This document shows, piece by piece, positions 1-5,842 of a stretch of DNA of 8,868 nucleotides. This stretch comes from an uncultured Slackia sp. GTDB lineage: Bacteria; Actinomycetota; Coriobacteriia; Coriobacteriales; Eggerthellaceae. Position numbers and translations under genes: made by a program. The notes below the pieces were generated by a model. That model saw only the letters and a list, made by a program, of their open reading frames with translations. It searched no databases and was not told where the DNA came from. Every line of letters begins with the position of its first letter. Positions within the stretch are counted from its first letter, which is position 1. The stretch lies in assembly GCA_900553775.1 (NCBI GenBank), contig USEZ01000072.1, forward strand, positions 1-8,868. Direction: 5' to 3'.

Positions 1-342
1 CGGGTTCTGTCTTTGAAGACGGCCATTTATCTAGGACGCGCGTCGCCGCGCGCCTCAAGCAGGCTACCCGCATGCACGGAGAGGCTCAACCGTATCGCAC
101 GCCTATTCGCCCTTGCTTCGGATGGGGTTTACCTAAGCCACGCTGTTACCAACATGCTGGTGCGCTCTTACCGCACCTTCTCAGCTTTTCTCTTAACGCG
201 AACGCGCCAGTGGGAGTTTAAGTTTCTTCAGCACTTTCCGTCGGGTTTCCCCGCCCGGCCGTTAGCCGGCATCCTGCCTCAAGAAGCCCGGACTTTCCTC
301 ATGAGGAGCTATCCTCCCGCGACCGTCCGGCTCGCATAGCGT
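1..342 (-). ncRNA. rnpB: RNase P RNA, class A, 3' end cut by window edge
   Basis: This is the catalytic RNA of RNase P, which removes the 5' leader from pre-tRNAs. Read on the minus strand, it shows the universal core: GAGGAAAGTCCGGGC near the 5' end (286-300) and ACAGAACCCG at the 3' side (1-10), the two strands that form P4. It also has GGTAAACCCC (about 122-131), the AGATAAATGGCCG segment (about 20-32), and a GGGTAGCC loop (about 63-70) matching L15, whose GGU pairs with the tRNA CCA end. The bacterial class A layout fits. The 3' strand of P1 and the very 3' end lie beyond base 1. The 5' end is placed from the promoter at 348-356. The family and strand are certain; the exact 5' end is estimated to within a few bases. 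Confidence 0.96.
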
Positions 343-347
343 GCGCT

Positions 348-356
348 ATTGTATCA
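348..356 (-). promoter_or_regulatory. Extended -10 promoter of rnpB
   Basis: On the minus strand the sequence reads TGATACAAT, an extended -10 element (TG, one base, TACAAT). It would place the start at about 341-342, just ahead of the RNase P 5' stem. No good -35 hexamer sits at 16-18 bp; TTGCCG (374-379) is about 20 bp away. The extended TG may compensate for this. Confidence 0.65.
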
Positions 357-392
357 TTGGCCGCGCGCTCGCACGGCAAGAAGTTGTGCGCG

Positions 393-545
393 ATGGGCGC
401 CGCTGCGATTTTTCCTCGCGCGTATCGCGTGCATGCAAACGCCGAGCGGATCGACGCCTTCGGAGCGGATGCCGTCGTCTTCGCGGCGCTTGCTCGCGTT
501 GCGGGCTGCTTGAACGAACGGGATTCCGGCGAAAGGAAGCCATGA
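393..545 (+). CDS. Possible 50-residue small ORF coupled to thiN (uncertain)
   Basis: An open frame starts at ATG 393 (or TTG 357) and ends at TGA 543-545, overlapping the thiN start codon as ATGA. About two thirds of its codons end in G or C, similar to real genes nearby, but the whole region is GC-rich, so this is weak support. The predicted peptide begins MGAAAIFPRAYRV and has an alanine-rich middle and a charged tail. I recognise no family. No convincing ribosome binding site precedes ATG 393 (only AAGAAG at 378-383). If translated, it could couple to thiN. Otherwise 341-541 is simply an untranslated spacer between the divergent rnpB and thiN. Confidence 0.2.
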   Translation: MGAAAIFPRAYRVHANAERIDAFGADAVVFAALARVAGCLNERDSGERKP

Positions 546-1204
546 ATACGGGATTTGCATGCGCGTTGGTGGGGGCGGCGTCGTTCGACGCTGCCCATTT
601 CGCGAAAGAGCGCTTCGATGCGGTCCTCGCCGTCGACGGCGGATATGCATCGCTTGCGCGTGCGGGCGTGACGCCCGATTTCGCCCTGGGCGATTTCGAC
701 TCGCTCGGATTCGTTCCCGACGACGTGCCGGTCGAGCGGCATCCTACGATGAAAGACGACAGCGATACATCCCTCGCTCTCGGCTGGGCGGCCCACCGCG
801 GGTTTTCCTCGGCGGCCGTATACGGCATCCTCGGCGGCCGTCTCGATCATACCCATGCGGGCATCGCGGCGCTGCTCGGCGCGTCGCGCAGGGGCATGCG
901 CTGCGTCGCGGTGGGCGAGGGTTTCGTCGTCGCCGTCCTTTCGGCGGCGCATTATCGCGCTCTCGAACTGCCCGCTTCGATGAGCGGGACGTTTTCGGTG
1001 TATTCGCTTTCCGACCGCTCCTGTGGCGTTTCCGAAACGGGCGCGAAATACGAGATTGCCGACATCGAGCTGTCCAACGACGTGACGCTCGGCCTGTCGA
1101 ACGAATGCGTGGGCGAGACGCTGCGCATTTCGGTCGCATCGGGGGACCTCGCGGTGTATCTGCCGTCGTGCCCTTTGCGCGGCATGCGATGGGAGCGGTC
1201 CTGA
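542..1204 (+). CDS. thiN: Thiamine pyrophosphokinase
   Basis: A cytoplasmic enzyme of 220 residues that transfers pyrophosphate from ATP to thiamine, giving TPP directly. Family motifs are clear: VDGGYASL (31-38), GDFDSL (50-55), KDDSDTSLAL (71-80) and GGRLDHT (98-104), the acidic and ATP-binding residues of the N-terminal catalytic domain. The C-terminal beta-rich thiamine-binding domain contains LGLSN (183-187). The length is normal for the family. The start at ATG 542 is chosen because AAAGGAAG (532-539) sits just upstream and the homology begins there; the frame is open back to 341, but that stretch looks unrelated. The gene lies upstream of the TPP riboswitch, so it is not under its control. 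It fits functionally with the downstream thiMED operon: ThiN uses ready-made thiamine while ThiMED builds thiamine phosphate. No clear promoter was found in 341-541. Confidence 0.93.
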   Translation: MNTGFACALVGAASFDAAHFAKERFDAVLAVDGGYASLARAGVTPDFALGDFDSLGFVPDDVPVERHPTMKDDSDTSLALGWAAHRGFSSAAVYGILGGRLDHTHAGIAALLGASRRGMRCVAVGEGFVVAVLSAAHYRALELPASMSGTFSVYSLSDRSCGVSETGAKYEIADIELSNDVTLGLSNECVGETLRISVASGDLAVYLPSCPLRGMRWERS

Positions 1205-1270
1205 GGCGCTCCGCTCCGTCGCTTTTTCGACGCGCCGGCCGATTCGGATGCACGCGTCTTCGCCGCAGTC

Positions 1271-1276
1271 TATAAT
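1271..1276 (+). promoter_or_regulatory. Likely -10 box of the thiMED operon
   Basis: A perfect TATAAT lies just ahead of the TPP riboswitch. No recognisable -35 lies 16-18 bp upstream. Usual spacing would start transcription at about 1282-1284. That would remove the first bases of the longest possible P1 helix (1278-1285), so either the start lies closer or a shorter P1 is used. Confidence 0.5.
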
Positions 1277-1277
1277 C

Positions 1278-1371
1278 GGGTTTCCGGGGAGCTCGCCGAA
1301 GCGGGCTGAGAGGAGGCTGCATCGCCTCGACCCGTAGAACCTGATGTGGACAATGCCAACGAAGGGAGCCC
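1278..1371 (+). promoter_or_regulatory. TPP riboswitch (THI element) controlling thiM
   Basis: The conserved THI-box parts occur in order: GGGGAGC (1286-1292), GGGCTGAGAGG (1303-1313), ACCCGTAGAACCTGAT (1330-1345), GG..AATGCC (1348-1357) and CGAAGGGA (1360-1367). P1 can form as GGGTTTCC (1278-1285) with GGGAGCCC (1364-1371), eight pairs including G-U wobbles. A P2/P3-type stem GCTCGC/GCGGGC (1291-1296/1301-1306) and an extra hairpin GAGGC/GCCTC (about 1312-1328) are visible, as in the actinobacterial form with an additional P3 arm. The thiM ribosome binding site AAGGGAG (1362-1368) is itself in the 3' strand of P1, seven bases before the ATG. TPP binding should therefore hide it directly. There is no terminator hairpin between aptamer and gene, which supports translational control. 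Confidence 0.95.
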
Positions 1372-1375
1372 TACC

Positions 1376-2230
1376 ATGACCACGTCTATCGCCACGTCCC
1401 TTTCCGCCCGCGTCGACGCCGTGCGCGCCGCGTCGCCTTTGGTGCACTGCATCACCAATTACGTGACCGTCGAAAGCTGCGCGAACGCCGTCCTCGCGAT
1501 AGGGGCGAGCCCCATCATGAGCGACGAGCCCGAAGATGTGCGCGACATCACGGCCATCTGCGGGTCGCTCGTAATCAATATCGGCACTTTGAACAGGCAG
1601 ACCATCGCCGGCATGAAAGAGGCGGGCGCCGCCGCGGCCGAGCTCGGCCATCCGATCGTCGTCGATCCGGTGGGCGCGGGCGCTTCGCATCTGCGCACCT
1701 CGGTCGCCTGCGAGCTGCTCGATACGCTGCCCGTCGCCTTGGTGCGCGGCAATATGAGCGAAATCAAGGCGCTTGCCGGCAGCGCGGCGACGACTCAAGG
1801 CGTCGATGTGAATCCTGCGGATGCCGTCGCCTGCGAAGAAGACATCGCCCCGGCCGCCGCGTTCGCGCGGGATTTCGCCGCCAAGGCGCACTGCGTCGTC
1901 GCCATTACCGGTCCGATCGACATCGTCGCCGACGAGCATCGCGCCTTCGCGGTGCGCAACGGGTCGGCCATGCAGGGGCGCATCACCGGTTCGGGATGCA
2001 TGCTGTCGGCCATGTGCGGCGCCTATGCGGCATGCGCAGGCGAACGCGGTATGCTCGAATCGGCCCTTGCGGCCGTGGTGCATATGGGCGTGGCGGGGCA
2101 GACCGCGCAGGCGCGCCTGCAGGATGCGGACGGAACGGGCGCCTTCCATTGCTATCTGATAGACGCCCTTTCGCTGCTCGACGGCGAAGGCGCGGCCGGT
2201 GCGGCCGATGTTTCCGAGGTGGCCCGATGA
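1376..2230 (+). CDS. thiM: Hydroxyethylthiazole kinase
   Basis: A 284-residue cytoplasmic kinase of the ribokinase-like fold that phosphorylates 4-methyl-5-(2-hydroxyethyl)thiazole, the thiazole salvage step of thiamine synthesis. Visible motifs: PLVHCITNYVT (21-31) and ASPIMSDEPEDV (44-55) of the substrate site, VVDPVGAGA (95-103), RGNMSEI (124-130), and GSGCMLS (205-211) at the anion hole, where Cys208 matches the active-site cysteine of the family. The start is ATG 1376, seven bases after AAGGGAG inside riboswitch helix P1. An in-frame GTG at 1346 lies within the aptamer and is rejected. The stop overlaps thiE as ATGA, implying translational coupling. Active enzymes of this family are trimers. 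TPP should repress translation of this gene and, through coupling, thiE and thiD. Confidence 0.96.
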   Translation: MTTSIATSLSARVDAVRAASPLVHCITNYVTVESCANAVLAIGASPIMSDEPEDVRDITAICGSLVINIGTLNRQTIAGMKEAGAAAAELGHPIVVDPVGAGASHLRTSVACELLDTLPVALVRGNMSEIKALAGSAATTQGVDVNPADAVACEEDIAPAAAFARDFAAKAHCVVAITGPIDIVADEHRAFAVRNGSAMQGRITGSGCMLSAMCGAYAACAGERGMLESALAAVVHMGVAGQTAQARLQDADGTGAFHCYLIDALSLLDGEGAAGAADVSEVAR

Positions 2231-2895
2231 GGCATCCCCGCGCTTATCTTCGCGAACATCGTGCATGCCTGGGGCTGTATGCCGTCACCGACAACGCCTG
2301 GCTGCGCGGCCGCACCCTTGAATCGTGCTGCGTGGATGCCGTGCGCGGCGGCGCGACGTTTCTCCAACTGCGCGATAAGACGGCATCGAGTGCGGAAATA
2401 GCCGAAGAATACCGGCGCATCGCGGCGGCTTTGCGATGCGCCTTTCCCGATGCGCAGGTGCCCTTCGTCGTAAACGACGACGTCGAGGCGGCCCTTGCAA
2501 GCGATGCGGACGGCGTGCATGTGGGGCAAGGCGATATGGCGTGCGCCCAGGCGCGCGCCGCGCTCGGCCCCGATAAGATCGTCGGCGTTTCGGTGCAGAC
2601 GTGCGCTCAGGCGCGCGCGGCGCAGGAGGCGGGCGCCGACTACCTCGGCGTGGGCGCGTTGATTCCCACGCCGACCAAGCCCGATGCCGCGGTGGTTTCG
2701 CGCGACGAGCTCGTGCGCATCTGCGAAGCGGTGTCGATTCCCGTAATCGGCATCGGCGGGCTGAATGTCGATACGATGCCGTGCCTTGAGGCGACGGGCG
2801 TCTTCGGCGCGGCGGTCGTTTCCGCCGTGTTCGCCGCGCCCGATATCGAGCGCGCGGCGGCTGCGTTGAAAAAGGAGATAGAGCGTGTCCTATAG
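2227..2895 (+). CDS. thiE: Thiamine phosphate synthase
   Basis: A 222-residue TIM-barrel enzyme that joins HMP pyrophosphate to thiazole phosphate, giving thiamine phosphate and pyrophosphate. Family signatures: LYAVTD (17-22), GGATFLQLRDK (41-51) with the phosphate-binding Gln/Arg/Lys, VVNDDVEAAL (81-90), DGVHVGQGD (95-103; the usual glutamate before Asp is Gly here), GADYLGVGALIPTPTK (136-151) and GIGGLN (175-180). The length is typical. The ATG overlaps the thiM stop by four bases, with GAGGTGG (2216-2222) as a close ribosome binding site. It takes its two substrates from the neighbouring ThiM and ThiD. Its 3' end overlaps thiD by 11 bases, completing a tightly coupled operon. Confidence 0.95.
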   Translation: MRHPRAYLREHRACLGLYAVTDNAWLRGRTLESCCVDAVRGGATFLQLRDKTASSAEIAEEYRRIAAALRCAFPDAQVPFVVNDDVEAALASDADGVHVGQGDMACAQARAALGPDKIVGVSVQTCAQARAAQEAGADYLGVGALIPTPTKPDAAVVSRDELVRICEAVSIPVIGIGGLNVDTMPCLEATGVFGAAVVSAVFAAPDIERAAAALKKEIERVL

Positions 2896-3712
2896 CGTTT
2901 CTTCCGTCGTAAGCATCGCGGGTTCGGACAGTTCGGGCGGAGCGGGAATACAGGCCGACATCAAGACCATCGAAGCGCTCGGCTCGTTCGCCCAGACGGT
3001 CATCACGGCCTTGACGGCCCAGAACACGCTCGGCGTAAACGACGTTTTCGACATTCCCGCCTCTTTCGTGCGGGGGCAGGTCGATGCGGTGTTTTCCGAC
3101 ATACGGCCCGATGCCGTCAAGATAGGCATGGTGTCGTCGGCCGCCATCGCGCATTCCATAGCAGAAGGACTGAAGGCTTGGGGGGCCGATCGCGTGGTGC
3201 TCGATCCGGTCATGGTGTCGACGAGCGGGTCGGCGTTGATAAGCGACGATGCGAAGCGCGCATTGGTCGAGGAGCTTTTCCCGCTTGCGAGCGTGATCAC
3301 CCCGAACATCCCGGAGGCCGAAGAGCTGTGCGGCATCGATATCCGCACGCAGGCGGACATGGAACGCGCCGCGCGTTTGCTCGGAGACATGACGCCGGCA
3401 GCGGTGCTGGTCAAAGGCGGTCACGGGGCGTCGAATGCCGATGACGTCCTGTGGTGCGACGGGTCGGTCGAATGGGTGCGCGGACGGCGGATAGAGACGT
3501 CGAATGCGCATGGCACGGGGTGCACGCTTTCGAGCGCCATCGCCTGCGGTCTTGCTGCCGGATGCGATGTCCTCGATGCGGTCACGGAGGCGAAGCGCTA
3601 TATTTCGGGAGCCCTTGCGGCCGATTTCGACTTGGGGGGGGGAGGGTCGGGTCCGCTTGACCATATGTGGGAATACCGACTTTGCGAAGGTGGCGGGCTC
3701 GTTCGCCGATGA
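2885..3712 (+). CDS. thiD: Hydroxymethylpyrimidine kinase / HMP-phosphate kinase
   Basis: A 275-residue ribokinase-fold enzyme that phosphorylates hydroxymethylpyrimidine twice, making the HMP-PP used by ThiE. Motifs: SIAGSDSSGGAGIQAD (10-25) at the N-terminus, VVLDPVMVSTSG (104-115), VITPNIPEAE (137-146), VLVKGGH (174-180) and HGTGCTLSSA (209-218) with Cys213 in the anion hole. The start is GTG 2885, supported by AAAGGAG (2871-2877) seven bases upstream. It overlaps the thiE end by 11 bases. There is no separate ThiE fusion, unlike some ThiDE proteins. A run of nine G (3634-3642) encodes the Gly-rich tail before GPLDH and is a possible slippage site close to the C-terminus. A 330-bp hairpin-rich spacer follows. 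Confidence 0.96.
   Translation: MSYSVSSVVSIAGSDSSGGAGIQADIKTIEALGSFAQTVITALTAQNTLGVNDVFDIPASFVRGQVDAVFSDIRPDAVKIGMVSSAAIAHSIAEGLKAWGADRVVLDPVMVSTSGSALISDDAKRALVEELFPLASVITPNIPEAEELCGIDIRTQADMERAARLLGDMTPAAVLVKGGHGASNADDVLWCDGSVEWVRGRRIETSNAHGTGCTLSSAIACGLAAGCDVLDAVTEAKRYISGALAADFDLGGGGSGPLDHMWEYRLCEGGGLVRR
3634..3651 (+). other. Nine-G tract and potential G-quadruplex in thiD 3' end
   Basis: Nine consecutive G are followed by A, GGG, TC and GGG. Four GGG runs (3634-3636, 3638-3640, 3644-3646, 3649-3651) with loops of one to three bases fit the usual quadruplex pattern on the coding strand and in the mRNA. The reading frame is preserved (Leu-Gly4-Ser-Gly-Pro). The pattern is seen directly; folding is not shown. 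Confidence 0.5.
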
Positions 3713-3735
3713 AATCTTCCGTTCGCAGGAAAGCA

Positions 3736-3770
3736 GGCGTCCGGGTCTTTTTGCCGACCGGGCGCCTTTT
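3736..3770 (+). terminator. First candidate terminator after thiD
   Basis: GGCGTCCGGGTC (3736-3747) pairs with GACCGGGCGCC (3756-3766) as an 11-pair stem with one bulged G and one G-U pair. The loop is U-rich, followed by TTTT and then C. The stem is strong but the U tail is short, so termination may be partial. It starts 24 bases after the thiD stop. Confidence 0.45.
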
Positions 3771-3876
3771 CACGCTTCTTGCCGGTTCGTGCGCGGTTTC
3801 GCCGGGAAAAACGCCCGGGTATGACGCTGATGGGCGGCGGGGTGCAAGGCGATTTCATCGTGTATTCGATACGAAA

Positions 3877-3916
3877 CGGATCGGATCGCACGCGGTTTTT
3901 CGCACGATCCGATCCG
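3877..3916. repeat. Perfect 12-bp inverted repeat
   Basis: CGGATCGGATCG (3877-3888) is exactly complementary to CGATCCGATCCG (3905-3916), with a 16-base loop that carries TTTTT and a repeated TCGCACG. The right arm shares bases 3912-3916 with another stem, ATCCGG/CCGGAT (3912-3917/3925-3930), so the two cannot form together. Whether it is a genome-wide repeat cannot be judged here. Confidence 0.7.
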
Positions 3917-3950
3917 GATTTCTGCCGGATTGCGGAAAGAATGAGCGCCT

Positions 3951-3976
3951 ACCGCGAGGGCTCGCGCGGTTTTTTT
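3951..3976 (+). terminator. Rho-independent terminator of the thiMED operon
   Basis: ACCGCG (3951-3956) pairs with CGCGGT (3965-3970), and an alternative inner pairing CGCGA/TCGCG is also possible. A run of seven T (3970-3976) follows directly. The orientation fits transcripts coming from thiD. It lies head-on to the tRNA terminator 25 bp away. Confidence 0.65.
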
Positions 3977-4000
3977 GCAGCGGGCGTGCCGGATGCGTCG

Positions 4001-4034
4001 GAAAAGAAAGAAGCCCTCGTGCGAGGGCTTCTTG
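4001..4034 (-). terminator. Rho-independent terminator of the cca-tRNA unit
   Basis: AAGAAGCCCTCG (4008-4019) and CGAGGGCTTCTT (4022-4033) form a near-perfect palindrome with an 11-12 pair stem. On the minus strand it is followed by a pyrimidine tail, TCTTTTCC. It starts 10 bases after the tRNA-Glu 3' end. Read on the plus strand the tail is poor, so it acts mainly leftward. Confidence 0.8.
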
Positions 4035-4043
4035 CAAATTCGG

Positions 4044-4120
4044 TGGTAGCCTGGAGGGGATTCGAACCCCCGATCTTCGCCTTGAGAGGGCGATGTCCTA
4101 AACCGCTAGACGACCAGGCC
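4044..4120 (-). tRNA. tRNA-Glu, anticodon CTC, CCA encoded
   Basis: The minus strand folds as a full cloverleaf of 77 nt: acceptor GGCCTGG/CCAGGCT (first pair G-U), D stem GTCT/GGAC, anticodon stem TCGCC/GGCGA around loop CTCTCAA (anticodon CTC, reads GAG), T stem GGGGG/CCCCT around TTCGAAT, discriminator A, then an encoded CCA. It is the last gene of the cca-tRNA unit, 18 bases after tRNA-Gln. The terminator follows immediately. The first-pair wobble is a little unusual for tRNA-Glu. Confidence 0.96.
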
Positions 4121-4138
4121 ATGTTCGCTGCTTGAAAA

Positions 4139-4212
4139 TGGCTGGGGTGGAAGGAGTCGAACCCTCACATACGGCACCAGAAACCGCTGTCCTGCCATTA
4201 GACGACACCCCA
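4139..4212 (-). tRNA. tRNA-Gln, anticodon CTG, CCA encoded
   Basis: The minus strand gives a 74-nt cloverleaf: acceptor TGGGGTG/CACCCCA, D stem GTCT/GGAC, anticodon stem GCGGT/GCCGT around TTCTGGT (anticodon CTG, reads CAG), T stem GAGGG/CCTTC around TTCGACT, discriminator G and encoded CCA. The first pair U-A is typical of tRNA-Gln. It lies 33 bases after the cca stop with no good promoter in the gap, so co-transcription with cca is likely. Confidence 0.96.
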
Positions 4213-4245
4213 GTGCGTATCGCATTTCAAGCGTGGATTGAAATA

Positions 4246-5646
4246 CTACCGTGCTTTTCCGTCTTCGTCAACATCTTGGCGCATTTTCTTTCGATATTTT
4301 TCCGCAGCGCCGGATGCCGCCGCGTCATCGACCGACGCGAGAAACCTCGGAACCGCGGCGATCAGCTCGTCGCGGCTGTTGGCGATGCGCCCTGCTATCA
4401 CCGCGGCGAGCATCGAGTCGAGCACAAGGGCTATGGCGGGGCCGGGCGCTATGCCGCATTCGACGAGGTCGCGTCCCGACAGAGCGAGGTCGCGGCGGCT
4501 CATGGGCTCTCCGCGTGCGAGAAGCTCGTCGAAAAGCGCCTCCTTGCCGCGGGATTTTCCCGAAGCGGCCTTCTCGCATGCGTCTTCGAGCGCGAAAAGC
4601 ATGCGCAAGAAGGCGACGTCGCCGTCGTATCTCGCAGCCTGCAAAAGCATGTCTTCGCGCCGCGCCCGACAAGGATCGGCTGCGGCCGCGACGAGCGCGG
4701 CCGCGTCTTGCGTCAGCGCACGCGGGGCTTTCAGGCGCTCGAGGCATGAGCGCGCGTCGTCCGCACGCCGTTTCGCGGCCTGCGATTCGCGCTCGCCCGG
4801 CGAACCTTCGCCTTCGTCGAAATCGCAGAACAAAGCGGCGAAGCGCACCGTTTTTCCGACGGGCGCGGCGTCGACGATGCGCGCCGTTTTTTCAAACGGA
4901 CTCTTGTCGCCTGATTCGCCGGGCGCATGCGCGCGATGCGTCGCGCTGAACACGATTCGCTCGATGACGGCGGCGTAGCGCGCAAGAGTGCGGCCTGCGC
5001 AAGGGGAGAGCAGAAGCTTCGAGAGTTCGGCGAACAGGCGCTCTTTCGCAACGCGTTCGAGATGCGGCGCACAGGCGAAAACGAAACGCTCGGTCGCGGG
5101 GTCGATCGCGAATCCGAGCTGCGCGCTGAAACGCAGCGCCCGCATGATGCGCAAAGGGTCCTCTTCGAAGCGCTTCCGGGCATCGCCGACGGTTCGCACG
5201 ATGCGCCGCGCTATATCGCCTCTCCCGTCGAAGGGGTCGAGCAGTCCGCGCTCCGGGTGGTAGGCGATGGCGTTCATGCGAAAGTCGCGCCGCGCCAAAT
5301 CGGATGCGATGTCGTCGACGAATTTCACGGAATCGGGCCGCCGCGCGTCGCTGTAGCCCGATTCGACGCGATAGGTGGTCGTCTCGACGGGAAGGCCGTC
5401 CGCCACGACGGCGATGCTTCCGTGCGCGCATCCCGTATCGACGACGCGCCATCCTCGCTCGCGGGCCAGCGCCGCCACGTTCGGCCAGCGGGCCGACGTG
5501 GCGATGTCGAAATCATGCGCGGGCCTGCCCAGAAGTGCATCGCGCACGCATCCGCCGACGAACCAGGCGCTTTCTCCCGTCGCCTCGATCGTGCGCAAGA
5601 CGTCGCATGCGCGTTCGTCGAGGGGTATGCGGAATCCGGCGTTCAT
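4246..5646 (-). CDS. cca: CCA-adding tRNA nucleotidyltransferase (poly(A) polymerase family, class II)
   Basis: A 466-residue enzyme that builds or repairs the CCA end of tRNAs from CTP and ATP without a template. The class II nucleotidyltransferase core is at the N-terminus: FVGGCVRDALLG (29-40), metal-binding DFD (45-47), RRDFRMNAIAY (119-129) and EEDPLRIMRALRF (161-173). A long alpha-helical neck, body and tail region follows, which binds the tRNA. The closely related poly(A) polymerase I cannot be fully excluded by motifs. The start is uncertain: ATG 5646 (MNAGF) or ATG 5655 (MGRMN), three codons longer. Neither has a real Shine-Dalgarno. A TACCAT hexamer (5654-5659, minus strand) could place the transcript start at or near ATG 5646. 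The gene is followed by tRNA-Gln and tRNA-Glu. Confidence 0.93.
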   Translation of the reverse strand: MNAGFRIPLDERACDVLRTIEATGESAWFVGGCVRDALLGRPAHDFDIATSARWPNVAALARERGWRVVDTGCAHGSIAVVADGLPVETTTYRVESGYSDARRPDSVKFVDDIASDLARRDFRMNAIAYHPERGLLDPFDGRGDIARRIVRTVGDARKRFEEDPLRIMRALRFSAQLGFAIDPATERFVFACAPHLERVAKERLFAELSKLLLSPCAGRTLARYAAVIERIVFSATHRAHAPGESGDKSPFEKTARIVDAAPVGKTVRFAALFCDFDEGEGSPGERESQAAKRRADDARSCLERLKAPRALTQDAAALVAAAADPCRARREDMLLQAARYDGDVAFLRMLFALEDACEKAASGKSRGKEALFDELLARGEPMSRRDLALSGRDLVECGIAPGPAIALVLDSMLAAVIAGRIANSRDELIAAVPRFLASVDDAAASGAAEKYRKKMRQDVDEDGKAR

Positions 5647-5804
5647 GCGTCCCATGGTAGCGCATGGGGGAAATTCCGGGGATATCGCGGTGGAAAAGAG
5701 AAGCGTCGCGATCCATGCCGCGCGCTGCTTTCGCCCGCAGACGCCGCGTGCGGCCGTTCGCAAGCGGGAGGGACATGGGCGTGCGGCCGCCGTTCGAGCT
5801 TGTC

Positions 5805-5810
5805 TACAAT
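5805..5810 (+). promoter_or_regulatory. Likely -10 box of the regulator gene
   Basis: TACAAT matches five of six bases of the -10 consensus and lies 70 bases before the regulator start. No clear -35 is seen. The start would be near 5817, at the edge of or inside the left arm of the inverted repeat at 5814-5836. Confidence 0.5.
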
Positions 5811-5813
5811 GGA

Positions 5814-5836
5814 ATCCTCCGGCGATGCTGGAGGAT
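5814..5836 (+). promoter_or_regulatory. Inverted repeat at the transcription start (operator or leader hairpin)
   Basis: ATCCTCC (5814-5820) is exactly complementary to GGAGGAT (5830-5836), with a nine-base spacer. It sits just downstream of the -10, so it could be a protein-binding dyad. If transcribed, it is a hairpin. The CCTCC arm is also complementary to the regulator's ribosome binding site at 5867-5873. Symmetry and position are seen; function is inferred. Confidence 0.45.
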
Positions 5837-5842
5837 GCACGA

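Larger units (their letters stand above)
3713..4000. other. Intergenic spacer with dense hairpins, no gene seen
   Basis: This spacer lies between the convergent thiMED operon and the cca-tRNA unit. I see no open frame with a ribosome binding site and recognisable protein. It holds a series of inverted repeats on the plus strand: 3736-3766, 3858-3874, 3877-3916, 3912-3930 and a T-tailed one at 3951-3976. It is probably the thiMED 3' UTR and terminators, but a small RNA cannot be excluded. Confidence 0.5.

Noticed and set aside
13..339. Plus-strand frame of 108 codons at the left edge
   Set aside because: Entirely within RNase P RNA on the opposite strand.
1205..1236. Hairpin with T5 after thiN as a terminator
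   Set aside because: The T run lies in the loop of GTCG/CGAC, not after the stem, so it does not fit a rho-independent terminator.
299..2266. Very long minus-strand open frame (655 codons) opposite thiN and thiM
   Set aside because: Shadow of high-GC genes; it crosses rnpB and the riboswitch, is rich in Arg/His/Gly, and resembles no family. The plus-strand genes have clear motifs.
2285..3664. 459-codon minus-strand frame opposite thiE and thiD
   Set aside because: An Arg/Pro-rich low-complexity translation, antisense to two well-supported enzymes.
3779..4135. 118-codon plus-strand frame over the terminators and tRNA-Glu
   Set aside because: It overlaps a terminator and a tRNA on the other strand; no ribosome binding site or family.
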